NCBI GenBank assembly: GCA_029856625.1
Contig: JAHKLG010000020.1
Location: 1 to 14,937, forward strand
Direction of reading: 5' to 3'
Source: Candidatus Njordarchaeota archaeon
GTDB lineage: Archaea > Asgardarchaeota > Njordarchaeia > Njordarchaeales > Njordarchaeaceae
Length of the DNA: 14,937 bases
Position 1 is the first letter of the stretch. The number at the start of each line of letters is the position of its first letter. The notes beneath the pieces are model-generated. The model was given only the letters and a program-made list of their open reading frames with translations, ran no database searches and had not been told where the DNA came from. The translations under genes and the position numbers were made by a program. Shown piece by piece: positions 1-7,161 of the stretch.

Positions 1-602
1 CATTCTTTAATCAGGCAAGACCATGGTTTCCTAAAGGCACTAAATTCATGACCGCTAAACCATCTAAGGTGGATCAAAAACTAGCAGAGGGAGAATTTGA
101 GATAAATAATATCACCCTAAGGATTCTGGATCTTCCTGGACACTCCTTTGGACAGATTGGAATTTTGACGGAGGACAAAGTTCTTTACATGGGGGATGCC
201 GTTTTCACAAAAGAAATTTTGAATAAGTATCCATTAGTTTTTTACGTTGATATAGACTCACTCATGACATCCTTCTCGAAGATACTTAAATGCGATGCCG
301 AGATATTTGTTCCAGGGCATGGGGAGATTCTGACAAGGGAGGAGCTTGAGGACACAATAGATTATTATAAGGAGAAAATCGAGGGAATTAATCAAGCAAT
401 TTTAGATCTCCTTAAGCATTCAGCTGGAATTAGCGAAATTATTACTAGATTATGCAAGCGTCTCAATGTTCCTCATACATTTGAACAATATTATCTAGCA
501 AAGACGATAATATCTGCACATCTATCTTGGCTAGTCAATCATGGATTTATAGAGATAGAGCTACGAAACTATGACTTAATTTTCAAGCTGAGCAAAAAAT
601 GA
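1..602 (+). CDS. Metallo-beta-lactamase-fold hydrolase, 3' part (start lies left of the window)
   Basis: The reading frame is open from base 3 with no stop, so the first visible ATG at 48 is internal and the true start, with the HxHxDH metal motif, lies outside the window. What remains shows the later metal-ligand motifs of the fold: a His in LPGHSFGQIG, an Asp in YMGDAVF and a His in VPGHGE. About 75 C-terminal residues after that motif look like a small winged-helix tail (EIITRLCKRLNVP ... SAHLSWLVNHGFIEIE), as in LACTB2-like and related archaeal hydrolases. Such proteins are binuclear-metal hydrolases of thioesters, phosphodiesters or other esters; the substrate cannot be told here. It is convergent with hydA across a 26-base gap, so no functional link to the hydrogenase is implied. 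Family call firm, substrate unknown. Confidence 0.85.
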   Translation, partial: FFNQARPWFPKGTKFMTAKPSKVDQKLAEGEFEINNITLRILDLPGHSFGQIGILTEDKVLYMGDAVFTKEILNKYPLVFYVDIDSLMTSFSKILKCDAEIFVPGHGEILTREELEDTIDYYKEKIEGINQAILDLLKHSAGISEIITRLCKRLNVPHTFEQYYLAKTIISAHLSWLVNHGFIEIELRNYDLIFKLSKK

Positions 603-628
603 AACATTATATTTTAACTTCTCATTAC

Positions 629-1909
629 CTATGCTTTTTGGAACCTTGCAGCACATGAGATGCATGGATCATAGCTCCTTACCAATGCTTCCACCCTCTT
701 CCTTATTTCATTAATTTCACTTCCTTCATCTAACATTTTCTTAACAAGCTTTTTCGCATTCTCTTCAATGTTCTTAAGATTTTGGGCAGTCGGAGTTATT
801 ATATTGGCTGACAGAACTTTGCCTTCATCATTTATCTTATATGAGTGAACCAGCAGCCCTCTGGGAGCCTCAGTTATAGCTACTCCCTCTCCTTTTCTTT
901 TGACAACCTCCACGCAGTACTCGCTCGTCTTCATTTCAATTAATTCTTTAATGATTTCTTCTGCTTTCTCAATGAAATAAATTATCTCTAACGCTTGCGA
1001 AACATTGTTTGCAAAAGGGGAGTACATAGGATATTTAATACCATACTCTTTGCACAATTCTTTAGCTACTCCGTTTAAGTATTGAGCATTATTGTTTAAC
1101 CTAGCTAATGCTCCCACCATGAAAGACTCTCCACTCCTCAACAAGAAATGTGGTGCTGTGGAGTACTTTTCTGGTATGTATACGATTTCCTTGAGATAAT
1201 TCTCTGGAGAGACGATTTTGCCACCAACTTTAATATAACCCGTTAGAAGAGGAATCTCTCCACTCTCCTTAAGAGAGACAAAGTTCTTCTCTTTCAACTC
1301 ATTAGGCCATTCCATTTCGAGGAGCTTTCTTACAAGTCCAATAGCCAATTCCTTTATCTCTCTAGACTCATCTAGAATCCTAACTAGGGATTCCCTCATC
1401 GGATCTTTGCTTAATCCCCCTGGGATTGGGGTTATAGGGTGAATTGCTCTACCCCCGAGTCTTTCCACAATACTATTTGCCCACTTCTTAACTCGCATCA
1501 CCGTCTTAATAGTATCAATATTCCTCATAATATTATCTATAATACTATTAACTCCCAAGAGATCTGGTAATACAAAATAGAAGAGGTGAAGTAAATGGCT
1601 CTGGATGTGACCGCCGATAACTATTAGCTCTCTAATCAGCCTAGCTTTAATTGGTGGCTCGATATTCATTGCTTTCTCAACAGCCATAACCGCAGTGACT
1701 TTATGGATTACACTACACACTCCACACATTCTGGATACTATCTCTGGAACCTCCCAATATTCTCTTCCAATTAATGCTTTCTCTAGTATTCTAGTCCCTT
1801 CTCTAGCTGCTGCTCTAATAGCAACTTCTCCGTCCATTAGTATGATATCGAGGTTTAAGTGCCCTTCTATTCTAGTTATTTCCCTTAACTCAATGAGTTT
1901 TTTCCCCAA
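629..1909 (-). CDS. hydA: [NiFe] hydrogenase group 3b, alpha (large, catalytic) subunit
   Basis: Catalytic subunit carrying the NiFe(CN)2CO site. RIEGH is at residues 13-17; the N-terminal ligand motif RMCGVCSVIH is at 60-69 (C62, C65); the C-terminal motif DPCISCAAR is at 414-422 (C416, C419). Four residues, FQKA, follow R422 and should be removed by a maturation protease, which is not encoded in the window. The 426-residue length is about that of Pyrococcus HydA. The motif ends in Arg, where group 3 enzymes usually have His. The start is TTG at 1909: two in-frame TGA codons lie just upstream, and a GAGGTGAT site at 1915-1922 stands five bases before the TTG. The first 20 bases overlap the end of hydD. 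It is last in the order hydB-hydG-hydD-hydA, the order of the Pyrococcus soluble hydrogenase I operon. Confidence 0.93.
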   Translation of the reverse strand: MGKKLIELREITRIEGHLNLDIILMDGEVAIRAAAREGTRILEKALIGREYWEVPEIVSRMCGVCSVIHKVTAVMAVEKAMNIEPPIKARLIRELIVIGGHIQSHLLHLFYFVLPDLLGVNSIIDNIMRNIDTIKTVMRVKKWANSIVERLGGRAIHPITPIPGGLSKDPMRESLVRILDESREIKELAIGLVRKLLEMEWPNELKEKNFVSLKESGEIPLLTGYIKVGGKIVSPENYLKEIVYIPEKYSTAPHFLLRSGESFMVGALARLNNNAQYLNGVAKELCKEYGIKYPMYSPFANNVSQALEIIYFIEKAEEIIKELIEMKTSEYCVEVVKRKGEGVAITEAPRGLLVHSYKINDEGKVLSANIITPTAQNLKNIEENAKKLVKKMLDEGSEINEIRKRVEALVRSYDPCISCAARFQKA

Positions 1910-2588
1910 GTTTCATCACCTCGCTTAGCTTTTTCAGATAATCTGGAACTTCTATTCCTTTCTCCTTTAATATTTTGATGAATCCTCCTATATTCGCATC
2001 CTCACTCAATCCTCTACAACCAAAGCATGCCCTATTGTTAACAAGGCACAGAGCATTGCATCCTCCTCTCGTTATTGGTCCTAAACACAAAATTCCCTTA
2101 TCCAAAAGGCATTCCTTTTCGAAAAAGATGCATTCAGAACATACCGTTTTGCTTATCTCTCTAGGCTTTTTATCCTGAATAATATCACGAAGTAATATTA
2201 GGAATTCCTCACTATTAACTGGACATCCCCAGAGGTAATAATCAACTTTAATAATCTTATCTATAGGATCCGCCCTTATCCCTGATGCCTCGCCGAAATC
2301 CTTGATTAAGAATCTTCCCCCACTACAAGCACAGTCGCCCATAGCTACTAAAACACGTGCCTTTTTCCTAATCTCGCGGATTTTTTCCTCCTCATCATTA
2401 CTCGATATAAAACCCTCTACAAATGCTATATCGATGTTTCCCTCTCCAGTAATTCCAAGGAGTCTGCAATCTACTATCTCCACATGCTTTAGTATTTCCA
2501 ATAATTTATCCTCCATATTCAGTATTTCTACAATGCATCCCTCGCATGATGACAGACTATACAATCCTATTCTCATCCTCTCCTTCAC
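1890..2588 (-). CDS. hydD: [NiFe] hydrogenase group 3b, delta (small, Fe-S) subunit
   Basis: Electron-transfer small subunit that pairs with HydA. The proximal [4Fe-4S] ligands are C15 and C18 (SSCEGC), C86 or C88 (GDCACSGG) and C122 (GCPVN). Eight further cysteines at 150, 153, 160, 168, 177, 181, 188 and 191 suit two more [4Fe-4S] clusters, as in other group 3 small subunits. The longest reading gives GTG at 2588, two bases after the hydG stop. An ATG at 2576 (protein starting MRIGLYSL) with GGTGA eight bases before it is equally plausible and would remove four residues. The 3' end overlaps hydA by 20 bases and contains the hydA ribosome site. At 232 residues it is slightly shorter than the roughly 260 of Pyrococcus HydD, with all cluster ligands present. 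Confidence 0.92.
   Translation of the reverse strand: MKERMRIGLYSLSSCEGCIVEILNMEDKLLEILKHVEIVDCRLLGITGEGNIDIAFVEGFISSNDEEEKIREIRKKARVLVAMGDCACSGGRFLIKDFGEASGIRADPIDKIIKVDYYLWGCPVNSEEFLILLRDIIQDKKPREISKTVCSECIFFEKECLLDKGILCLGPITRGGCNALCLVNNRACFGCRGLSEDANIGGFIKILKEKGIEVPDYLKKLSEVMKLGEKTH
1915..1922 (-). promoter_or_regulatory. Shine-Dalgarno deciding the TTG start of hydA, inside hydD
   Basis: The minus strand reads GAGGTGAT five bases before TTG at 1909. No other start is possible close by, because two in-frame TGA codons lie between the site and the TTG. The site is embedded in the last codons of hydD. Confidence 0.75.
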
Positions 2589-2590
2589 CT

Positions 2591-3415
2591 TTACACCCCC
2601 GCTTCTGGAATATTCTCAATAAATCCTCTTATATCAGAATAACAGAAGACCGGTCCGTACAAACAAACATATGTTCCACTAATGGTGCATTTTCCGCAGA
2701 AACCCATTCCACACTTCATGAGCCTCTCTAAGGATAAGTAAATATTCTCGTCTGGAAAGCCTAGTTGTTTAAGCTTTTTAGATACAAAATGCATCATAAT
2801 AGGAGGGCCGCATTGGAGGGCTATTGTATTTTTAGGATCTACATGTATATCATCAAATAATACTGTTACCACACCAATCCTTCCATGCCAAGATTCATCC
2901 CCTTTATCTACTGTTAAGTGTACATCAACCATATCCCTCCACTTTATAAGCTCCTCTTTATATAATAGATCTCTTGGGGATCTAGCACCGTACAGCAATG
3001 TTACATTCCCGAATCTCCTTCTGTTCTCAATAATTAATTGTATCAAGCTTCGCAAGGGTGCAAGACCAAGACCACCGGCAATTATTAATACATCATTACC
3101 ATATAGTCTCTCTAATGGCCATCCTTTACCCAGCGGACCTCTAATACCCACTACATCCCCTTTTTTCTTACGAAATAGTGCTTTAGTAACAGTACCTATT
3201 CGTCTTACGGTAATTTCAAATGCTGATTCACCTACTTTCCCTGATATCGAGAAAGGCGCCTCCCCATATCCAAATACTGTGAGCTCGATGAATTGTCCTG
3301 GCGTGAAGACAAATCTCTCTTTCTCAAGTTTTATTCTAAATGTTCTAGTATCTGGTGTCTCATCTTTAAGATCCTCTATTATGGCTTTTCTAGGTATGTA
3401 AGGGTTCTCTCGCAT
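2591..3415 (-). CDS. hydG: [NiFe] hydrogenase group 3b, gamma (FAD/NAD(P)-binding) subunit
   Basis: Diaphorase subunit that passes electrons between NAD(P)H and the Fe-S chain. It is a ferredoxin-reductase-type two-domain flavoprotein. The FAD domain (about 1-100) has PGQFIEL at 39-45 and EAPFSIS at 52-58, in place of the classical RxYS. The nucleotide-binding domain has GGLGLAP at 114-120 and CGPP at 202-205. A C-terminal [2Fe-2S] motif has C235, C240, C243 and C251 (CGMGFCGKC, then a distal Cys), as in PyrK-type proteins. The 274-residue length is near that of Pyrococcus HydG. The start is ATG at 3415, with a perfect GGAGGTGAT three bases upstream that includes the hydB stop codon, so the two genes are coupled. 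The choice between NAD and NADP cannot be read with confidence. Confidence 0.93.
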   Translation of the reverse strand: MRENPYIPRKAIIEDLKDETPDTRTFRIKLEKERFVFTPGQFIELTVFGYGEAPFSISGKVGESAFEITVRRIGTVTKALFRKKKGDVVGIRGPLGKGWPLERLYGNDVLIIAGGLGLAPLRSLIQLIIENRRRFGNVTLLYGARSPRDLLYKEELIKWRDMVDVHLTVDKGDESWHGRIGVVTVLFDDIHVDPKNTIALQCGPPIMMHFVSKKLKQLGFPDENIYLSLERLMKCGMGFCGKCTISGTYVCLYGPVFCYSDIRGFIENIPEAGV

Positions 3416-3418
3416 ACT

Positions 3419-3427
3419 ATCACCTCC
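3419..3427 (-). promoter_or_regulatory. Perfect Shine-Dalgarno of hydG enclosing the hydB stop codon
   Basis: On the minus strand the bases read GGAGGTGAT, a full match to the usual archaeal 16S 3' end, three bases before the hydG ATG. The TGA within it (3420-3422) is the hydB stop, so ribosomes terminating on hydB are placed on the hydG initiation site. Confidence 0.8.
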
Positions 3428-4469
3428 TCACAAACTTTCTGATAACTTCTCGGATGTCTATGGATGCTGGACACACTTCTACGCATCTTCCACAACCAAC
3501 GCATGAAATCACGCCAATATCATTCACCGAGTATACTAGTTTATGATATATCCTCTGCTTTATTCTAGAACTCCTATCCTTCCTAAAAATTTCTCCACTA
3601 GCTACGCGAGTAAAGCTTAGAAAGTGGCATGAATCCCACTCCCTTATTCTAGCACCATATCTGAAATCTAAGCTCACTTCATCATGTACATCAAAACAGT
3701 GACACGTTGGACATACGAAATTGCATTTTCCACACGCAAGACATTTCTCAGCATACATATTCCATAGCTCAGATTCATATGAGCTAACTAGGGAATCATA
3801 GGCCTCAGCTAATTCTGGGAGATTATTTCTTTTCATTCTCTCTATTAATTCATCAATTATACGATTCCTAATCTGAATATCCTCCGAAGATGCGGTCTTA
3901 AGGAGATCCTTGTTGTTATTTAATATCCTTTGTCCCTGTTCACTCTTAACCTCGATTAGGTAGTCATCACTAAGCCTAGTTAGGAATAAGTCACATCCAG
4001 TCCTTGGTAATGGTCCGCTACCCGCTTGATAACAGAAGCATGTTGGTGAAACATCTCTACACATTACTCCAATTATTACAGTGTTTTTTATTCGAGTTAG
4101 TACGTAGGGATCCTTAAAATGCCTGTCAAATGTTTTCTTCAGAATCTCGATACTCGTAATATCGCAGGACTTTACCCCAATAAGAACACGTTTCTCTCTA
4201 GATATTTCTCCAAGCCTATCTCTGATAATTACATCATTTTCCAGAATCTCATACTCGAATAGTACTTCTCTTGGAGGAAGAAAGAATTTCTTAGGAGGCA
4301 ATAAGATTCTCTTATCATAATCCACGAGAACCTCTGATACCTTATCCGCATAATCAAAGATCACTCTAGATCCCTTCTTGACTGGGCCTATTATTTTGTG
4401 GTTCCTCGCTAAACGCTTCAATAGTTCATACAAATCGTCTTGTGTAATCTTGTATATCTCACCCAGCAA
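3420..4469 (-). CDS. hydB: [NiFe] hydrogenase group 3b, beta (Fe-S) subunit, AsrA-like
   Basis: Fe-S subunit linking the diaphorase half to the hydrogenase half. Two C-terminal ferredoxin-type clusters are visible: C243, C246, C249, C253 (CLACGKCNFVCP) and C323, C326, C329, C333 (CVGCGRCVEVCP). The middle has the family block around CRDVSPTCFCYQAGSGP (C137, C144, C146) with a further C159, typical of the HydB/anaerobic sulfite reductase subunit A family. The length of 349 residues is close to that of Pyrococcus HydB. The start taken is TTG at 4469; the upstream Shine-Dalgarno match (GGAG) is imperfect and CTG follows at once, so the exact first residue is uncertain. It is the first gene of the hyd operon, with a promoter-like stretch upstream, and its stop codon sits inside the hydG ribosome site. 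Confidence 0.92.
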   Translation of the reverse strand: MLGEIYKITQDDLYELLKRLARNHKIIGPVKKGSRVIFDYADKVSEVLVDYDKRILLPPKKFFLPPREVLFEYEILENDVIIRDRLGEISREKRVLIGVKSCDITSIEILKKTFDRHFKDPYVLTRIKNTVIIGVMCRDVSPTCFCYQAGSGPLPRTGCDLFLTRLSDDYLIEVKSEQGQRILNNNKDLLKTASSEDIQIRNRIIDELIERMKRNNLPELAEAYDSLVSSYESELWNMYAEKCLACGKCNFVCPTCHCFDVHDEVSLDFRYGARIREWDSCHFLSFTRVASGEIFRKDRSSRIKQRIYHKLVYSVNDIGVISCVGCGRCVEVCPASIDIREVIRKFVRR

Positions 4470-4499
4470 AACTGACCGCTCCGTGAGAGTAGTTAATAT

Positions 4500-4564
4500 G
4501 CTGCCTCTTAACGTGTAAAAGCGGTTATATACTGCAACGTAAGAAAATAGTGAATATATACTAG
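4500..4564 (-). promoter_or_regulatory. Likely promoter of the hydBGDA operon
   Basis: The 147-base gap between the GNAT gene and hydB holds two TATA-like elements on the minus strand. The proximal is TATATAA at 4525-4531, predicting a transcript start near 4500 and a leader of about 30 bases. The distal is TATATATT within 4552-4560, predicting a start near 4530. Neither has a strong BRE. I saw no GTT-N3-AAC SurR-type site. Confidence 0.45.
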
Positions 4565-4616
4565 GATAAAAATCTTCGTAACTATGTTTAGGAGTCGCTT
4601 GTAATGCACGGACATG

Positions 4617-5174
4617 CTAAAAACAATAGAGGATATACTCCCCGTACTCTTTTTCCTTTTTACCACCCATTTTTTCATAAAATGCCACGGCTTCTAGATT
4701 AGTAAACGTTACCACGCATGGCCTCTTGCCTAGTTCTTCCAGTCTTTTAAGAGCTTTTAGGAATAGTAATCTTCCTATCCCTTGACCTCTGTATTCTGGA
4801 TCAACAGCAAATAGTTCTATGAAGCCAACATCATTTCTTTTCATGTACTCTTTTGGTACCCAAGGAATTTTCTTACCTTCCAGTTTATGGTTTAGTGCGA
4901 TTACGCCAATTAATCTATCCTTATCGAATGCTAGATAAATTTCATCAAGCTCTTCTGTCAATCTCCATCTTAGAAATGGTCCATACTTATTTTTAAAATC
5001 CTTCAAAAAATTCTTTTTCTTCGGATCTGGTTTTTCTTTGGGCTTTAACCATTCTAAAGCTGGGTATTTTCCATTTGTAGACATGTATATTCGAGCCATA
5101 AATTTTAGCAAGAGATCATATAGGGATACTATCTCTCCCTTATTTCTAATGTGATTAATACGAAAATCGTTCAT
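4617..5174 (-). CDS. GNAT-family N-acetyltransferase
   Basis: A single GNAT domain that should transfer an acetyl group from acetyl-CoA to an amine; the acceptor is not identifiable. The acetyl-CoA pyrophosphate loop is RGQGIG at 129-134, preceded by the strand FIELFAVDPEY (118-128) and followed by the usual helix LLFLKALKRLEELG. A later TNLEAVAFYEKMG (158-170) gives the conserved Asn and Tyr of the family. Residues 1-75 are a Lys-rich N-terminal region with no recognised motif. The start is ATG at 5174, with GAGGG about eight bases upstream. It is divergent from the HD-domain gene and transcribed in the same direction as hydB, but a 147-base gap with promoter-like elements argues against a shared operon. 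It could modify a protein (RimI-like) or a small molecule. Confidence 0.88.
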   Translation of the reverse strand: MNDFRINHIRNKGEIVSLYDLLLKFMARIYMSTNGKYPALEWLKPKEKPDPKKKNFLKDFKNKYGPFLRWRLTEELDEIYLAFDKDRLIGVIALNHKLEGKKIPWVPKEYMKRNDVGFIELFAVDPEYRGQGIGRLLFLKALKRLEELGKRPCVVTFTNLEAVAFYEKMGGKKEKEYGEYILYCF

Positions 5175-5297
5175 TGTATTCCCTCGATAATTGGGAAATG
5201 TTAATTAATAGATATTATGCAACGAGTGCAAAGGGATAATTTAAACAATTTCATTAGCTATGAGGAGATATTTATTGCCTTGGAGTTTAGGATTTTC

Positions 5298-5310
5298 TAT
5301 AAATTTTATA
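5298..5310 (+). promoter_or_regulatory. Candidate TATA element of the HD-domain gene
   Basis: TATAAATTTTATA lies about 65 bases before the TTG start, predicting a transcript start near 5330 and a leader of about 40 bases. The region is AT-rich, so the assignment is tentative. Otherwise the 196-base divergent gap (5175-5370) shows nothing recognisable. Confidence 0.35.
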
Positions 5311-5370
5311 TTTTCTTAGGATCATACTAATCAATTCCCTCTCACCAATATCCTCTCAAGGTGATCTCAC

Positions 5371-6213
5371 TTGAATAGAGAATATCGAATAACGCCCATT
5401 GTATCCCCTTCGATGGAGCTTAAAAATATTGTGAGAGATCTACGGCATCTAATAAGTAATACAGAATTTGAAAGGACAAGAAATCTGGTTAATTTCCTAT
5501 TAGAGAATGAGGAACTTAAAGCCGTGATGAGAGCTACGAATGTCATAGTTGTTAATTATCTAAAATACAATGATCATGGCTGGTCTCACGCTGTAATCAC
5601 TACAAGAAATGCGTTAAGGATTCTAACGATTATTCGGGATAAGATACCACCTAATATTGTAAAGCATGGTTTTGGATCGTTCGACGATGCAGCATTTGTA
5701 ACTGCGTTAGCCGCATTTCTCCATGACATAGGCAACATGGTTCATAGAGATTATCACTGGAGCCATAGCTTGTGGATATCTAAAGACTTGATCTGGAACA
5801 TTATCAATAAGTTTTATGACGATGAGGGATTAGAGAAAAAGTGGCTCATTTTTGCTCATGTAGCTAATGCTATTTATAGCCATGATGAGAGAGTTCAAGC
5901 ATTCACCGTTGAAGCCTCAGCGGTCAAGGTGGGAGATGGATGTGATATGGCTGCTGGTAGAAGCAGAAAGCCGTATAACATTGGAAAAGTGGACATTCAC
6001 TCAGTATCAGCCCTGAGTATAACTGAGGTAGAGATAACTAAGGGGAGTAATAAGCCTCTAAAAATAATTGTTAACATGACTAGTCCTGCGGGAATTTTCC
6101 AAGTAGAAGATGTTCTCTTGCCTAAAATTAGAACATCCCTATTGAACGATAAAATCGAAATAGTAACTCTTGTTAATGGGAAGAAGTTAAGACTTAGCAA
6201 GAGTCCTCTGTAG
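5371..6213 (+). CDS. HD-domain metal-dependent phosphohydrolase
   Basis: An HD-superfamily protein, expected to be a divalent-metal phosphohydrolase acting on a nucleotide or phosphoester. The metal set is visible: HGWSH with H69 and H73, the signature H118-D119 in AFLHDIGN, H125/H129/H132 just after it, H171, and D189/D192 in KVGDGCDMAAGRSRKPY. The last 75 residues (206-280) form a separate small alpha/beta region without known motif. The start is TTG at 5371, supported by GGTGAT about seven bases upstream; no nearby ATG has a better site. No signal peptide or membrane segment. It stands alone: divergent from the GNAT gene, and 78 bases ahead of the antitoxin gene, with a T-rich stretch (6233-6238) that may end its transcript. 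Substrate unknown. Confidence 0.85.
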   Translation: MNREYRITPIVSPSMELKNIVRDLRHLISNTEFERTRNLVNFLLENEELKAVMRATNVIVVNYLKYNDHGWSHAVITTRNALRILTIIRDKIPPNIVKHGFGSFDDAAFVTALAAFLHDIGNMVHRDYHWSHSLWISKDLIWNIINKFYDDEGLEKKWLIFAHVANAIYSHDERVQAFTVEASAVKVGDGCDMAAGRSRKPYNIGKVDIHSVSALSITEVEITKGSNKPLKIIVNMTSPAGIFQVEDVLLPKIRTSLLNDKIEIVTLVNGKKLRLSKSPL

Positions 6214-6232
6214 ATACAGTAATTATCAGAAT

Positions 6233-6265
6233 ATTTTTTATTAAATCTGATTAATAATGATTATT
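6233..6265 (+). promoter_or_regulatory. Promoter and candidate operator of the AbrB-PIN operon
   Basis: TTTTTTATTAAAT at 6233-6245 can serve as a TATA element, predicting a transcript start near 6265. A perfect odd-centred palindrome, AATAAT-G-ATTATT, occupies 6253-6265, where a bound antitoxin would block initiation. Autorepression at such sites is usual for AbrB-type antitoxins; here it is inferred from position and symmetry only. Confidence 0.45.
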
Positions 6266-6291
6266 CGGATATTTCCTGTGGTGTCCTAATA

Positions 6292-6540
6292 ATGGAGCTC
6301 AGGATTCGAGTAGGTAGGAGACTAGCTATATACATTCCCAAGAAGGTTGCAGAGAAACTGGACATTAAGGAGGGAGATTCGCTGATCTTAAGGGTCGCAG
6401 AAAATGAGATAGTACTGAAGAAGATAATGGATCCAATAGAGCTAGCTCTTAGCGGGGAGAAATTCGCGAAAGTATCGCCCGAAGAGATAGAGAAAGTGAG
6501 TCTTAATGAGCAAAGAAAAAAGATTAAGGATACTTCTTGA
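6292..6540 (+). CDS. AbrB/MazE-type (SpoVT-AbrB fold) antitoxin
   Basis: An 82-residue DNA-binding antitoxin. Residues 1-44 form the swapped-hairpin AbrB domain: RIRVGRRLAIYIPKKVAEKL, then IKEGDSLILRVAENEIVLKK. The remaining residues, including LALSGEKFAKVSPEEIEKVS, are the usual flexible, charged tail that occludes a PIN toxin active site. The start is ATG at 6292; the upstream GGTGT is only a weak ribosome site. The 3' end overlaps the PIN gene by 35 bases in another frame, so the two are certainly one operon. It should bind its own promoter (palindrome at 6253-6265) and neutralise the downstream toxin. Overall a VapB-like protein of the AbrB class. Confidence 0.88.
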   Translation: MELRIRVGRRLAIYIPKKVAEKLDIKEGDSLILRVAENEIVLKKIMDPIELALSGEKFAKVSPEEIEKVSLNEQRKKIKDTS

Positions 6541-6946
6541 CACATCATTCATTCTCCCCACACTTGGAATAGATGTTAATGAGCGAGTAATTAATGCAAT
6601 AAGAGAGCTTAAGCAAAGAGAAGCGGAGATATTCTTCTCACGTTTTAGTTTGTTAGAAAGTTTATGGGTGGCCGCAAAGCTAATCAGGACTGGAAAATTT
6701 AGCTATAAGAGATTCCTGGCTGGGCTTGAAAGCTTGTTCAAGGCGGGGAGGTATAAATTAATTAGCGAGGGGCCAGATACGTTTATGAAAGCCATAGAAC
6801 TATACAGATTGGGTCATGAGGACATGATAGATAACATACTCTACGCAACCTCAATAGAACATAACCTAAACTTCTTAACCCTTGACGAAGAACTAAAAGA
6901 ATTCATCAAAAGAAATAGGTTAAGAGATACACTCATTTTACCTTAA
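6506..6946 (+). CDS. PIN-domain ribonuclease toxin (VapC-like), partner of the AbrB antitoxin
   Basis: A 146-residue PIN-domain protein, expected to be an Mg-dependent endoribonuclease. The acidic residues of the active site are visible: D12 in LLDTSFI, E51 in SLLESLW, D106/D109 in GHEDMIDNILYATS, and D127 in LTLDEEL. The length is normal for VapC. The start at ATG 6506 lies 35 bases inside the antitoxin gene, with a weak upstream GTGAG. It is the second gene of a two-gene toxin-antitoxin operon. Its RNA target cannot be inferred. The following 215 bases up to the transglutaminase gene hold no confident feature. Confidence 0.87.
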   Translation: MSKEKRLRILLDTSFILPTLGIDVNERVINAIRELKQREAEIFFSRFSLLESLWVAAKLIRTGKFSYKRFLAGLESLFKAGRYKLISEGPDTFMKAIELYRLGHEDMIDNILYATSIEHNLNFLTLDEELKEFIKRNRLRDTLILP

Positions 6947-7161
6947 AAAATGAATAAAGCTAAAGCTCCAAAGATAGAATAAAAACTAACAAGTATCGAT
7001 TCCTGATATCGAGTATTGGTTAATAAGAATTTCTCTTAGAGCTCTTAGAAGGAGGTGACATATAAGTTTTCATAAAGTGATGGATCTTGGGGGAGATCTA
7101 AAATATGGATGTATGTAAGAGTTCATTTGGGGTGTCCTTAAAGGGTTAAATGTATTAGGCG
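6947..7161. other. Gene-free gap with an orphan Shine-Dalgarno-like site
   Basis: Between the convergent PIN and transglutaminase genes. A perfect GGAGGTGA stands at 7051-7058 on the plus strand, but no ATG, GTG or TTG follows at normal distance. The next starts, GTG 7077 and ATG 7080, open only about a dozen codons to a TAA. It may be the trace of a lost small gene or chance. No RNA gene recognised. Confidence 0.3.

Noticed and set aside
1695..2731. Several plus-strand frames of 60-106 codons across hydA, hydD and hydG
   Set aside because: They are antisense to strongly conserved hydrogenase genes, are rich in Ser, Pro, Ile and Leu, and have no motifs or ribosome sites.
6955..7045. Minus-strand frame giving a hydrophobic stretch (ILVSFYSIFGALALFIF)
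   Set aside because: It is only about 30 codons long, bounded by stops, with no start or ribosome site. A remnant of a membrane protein cannot be told from AT-rich noise.
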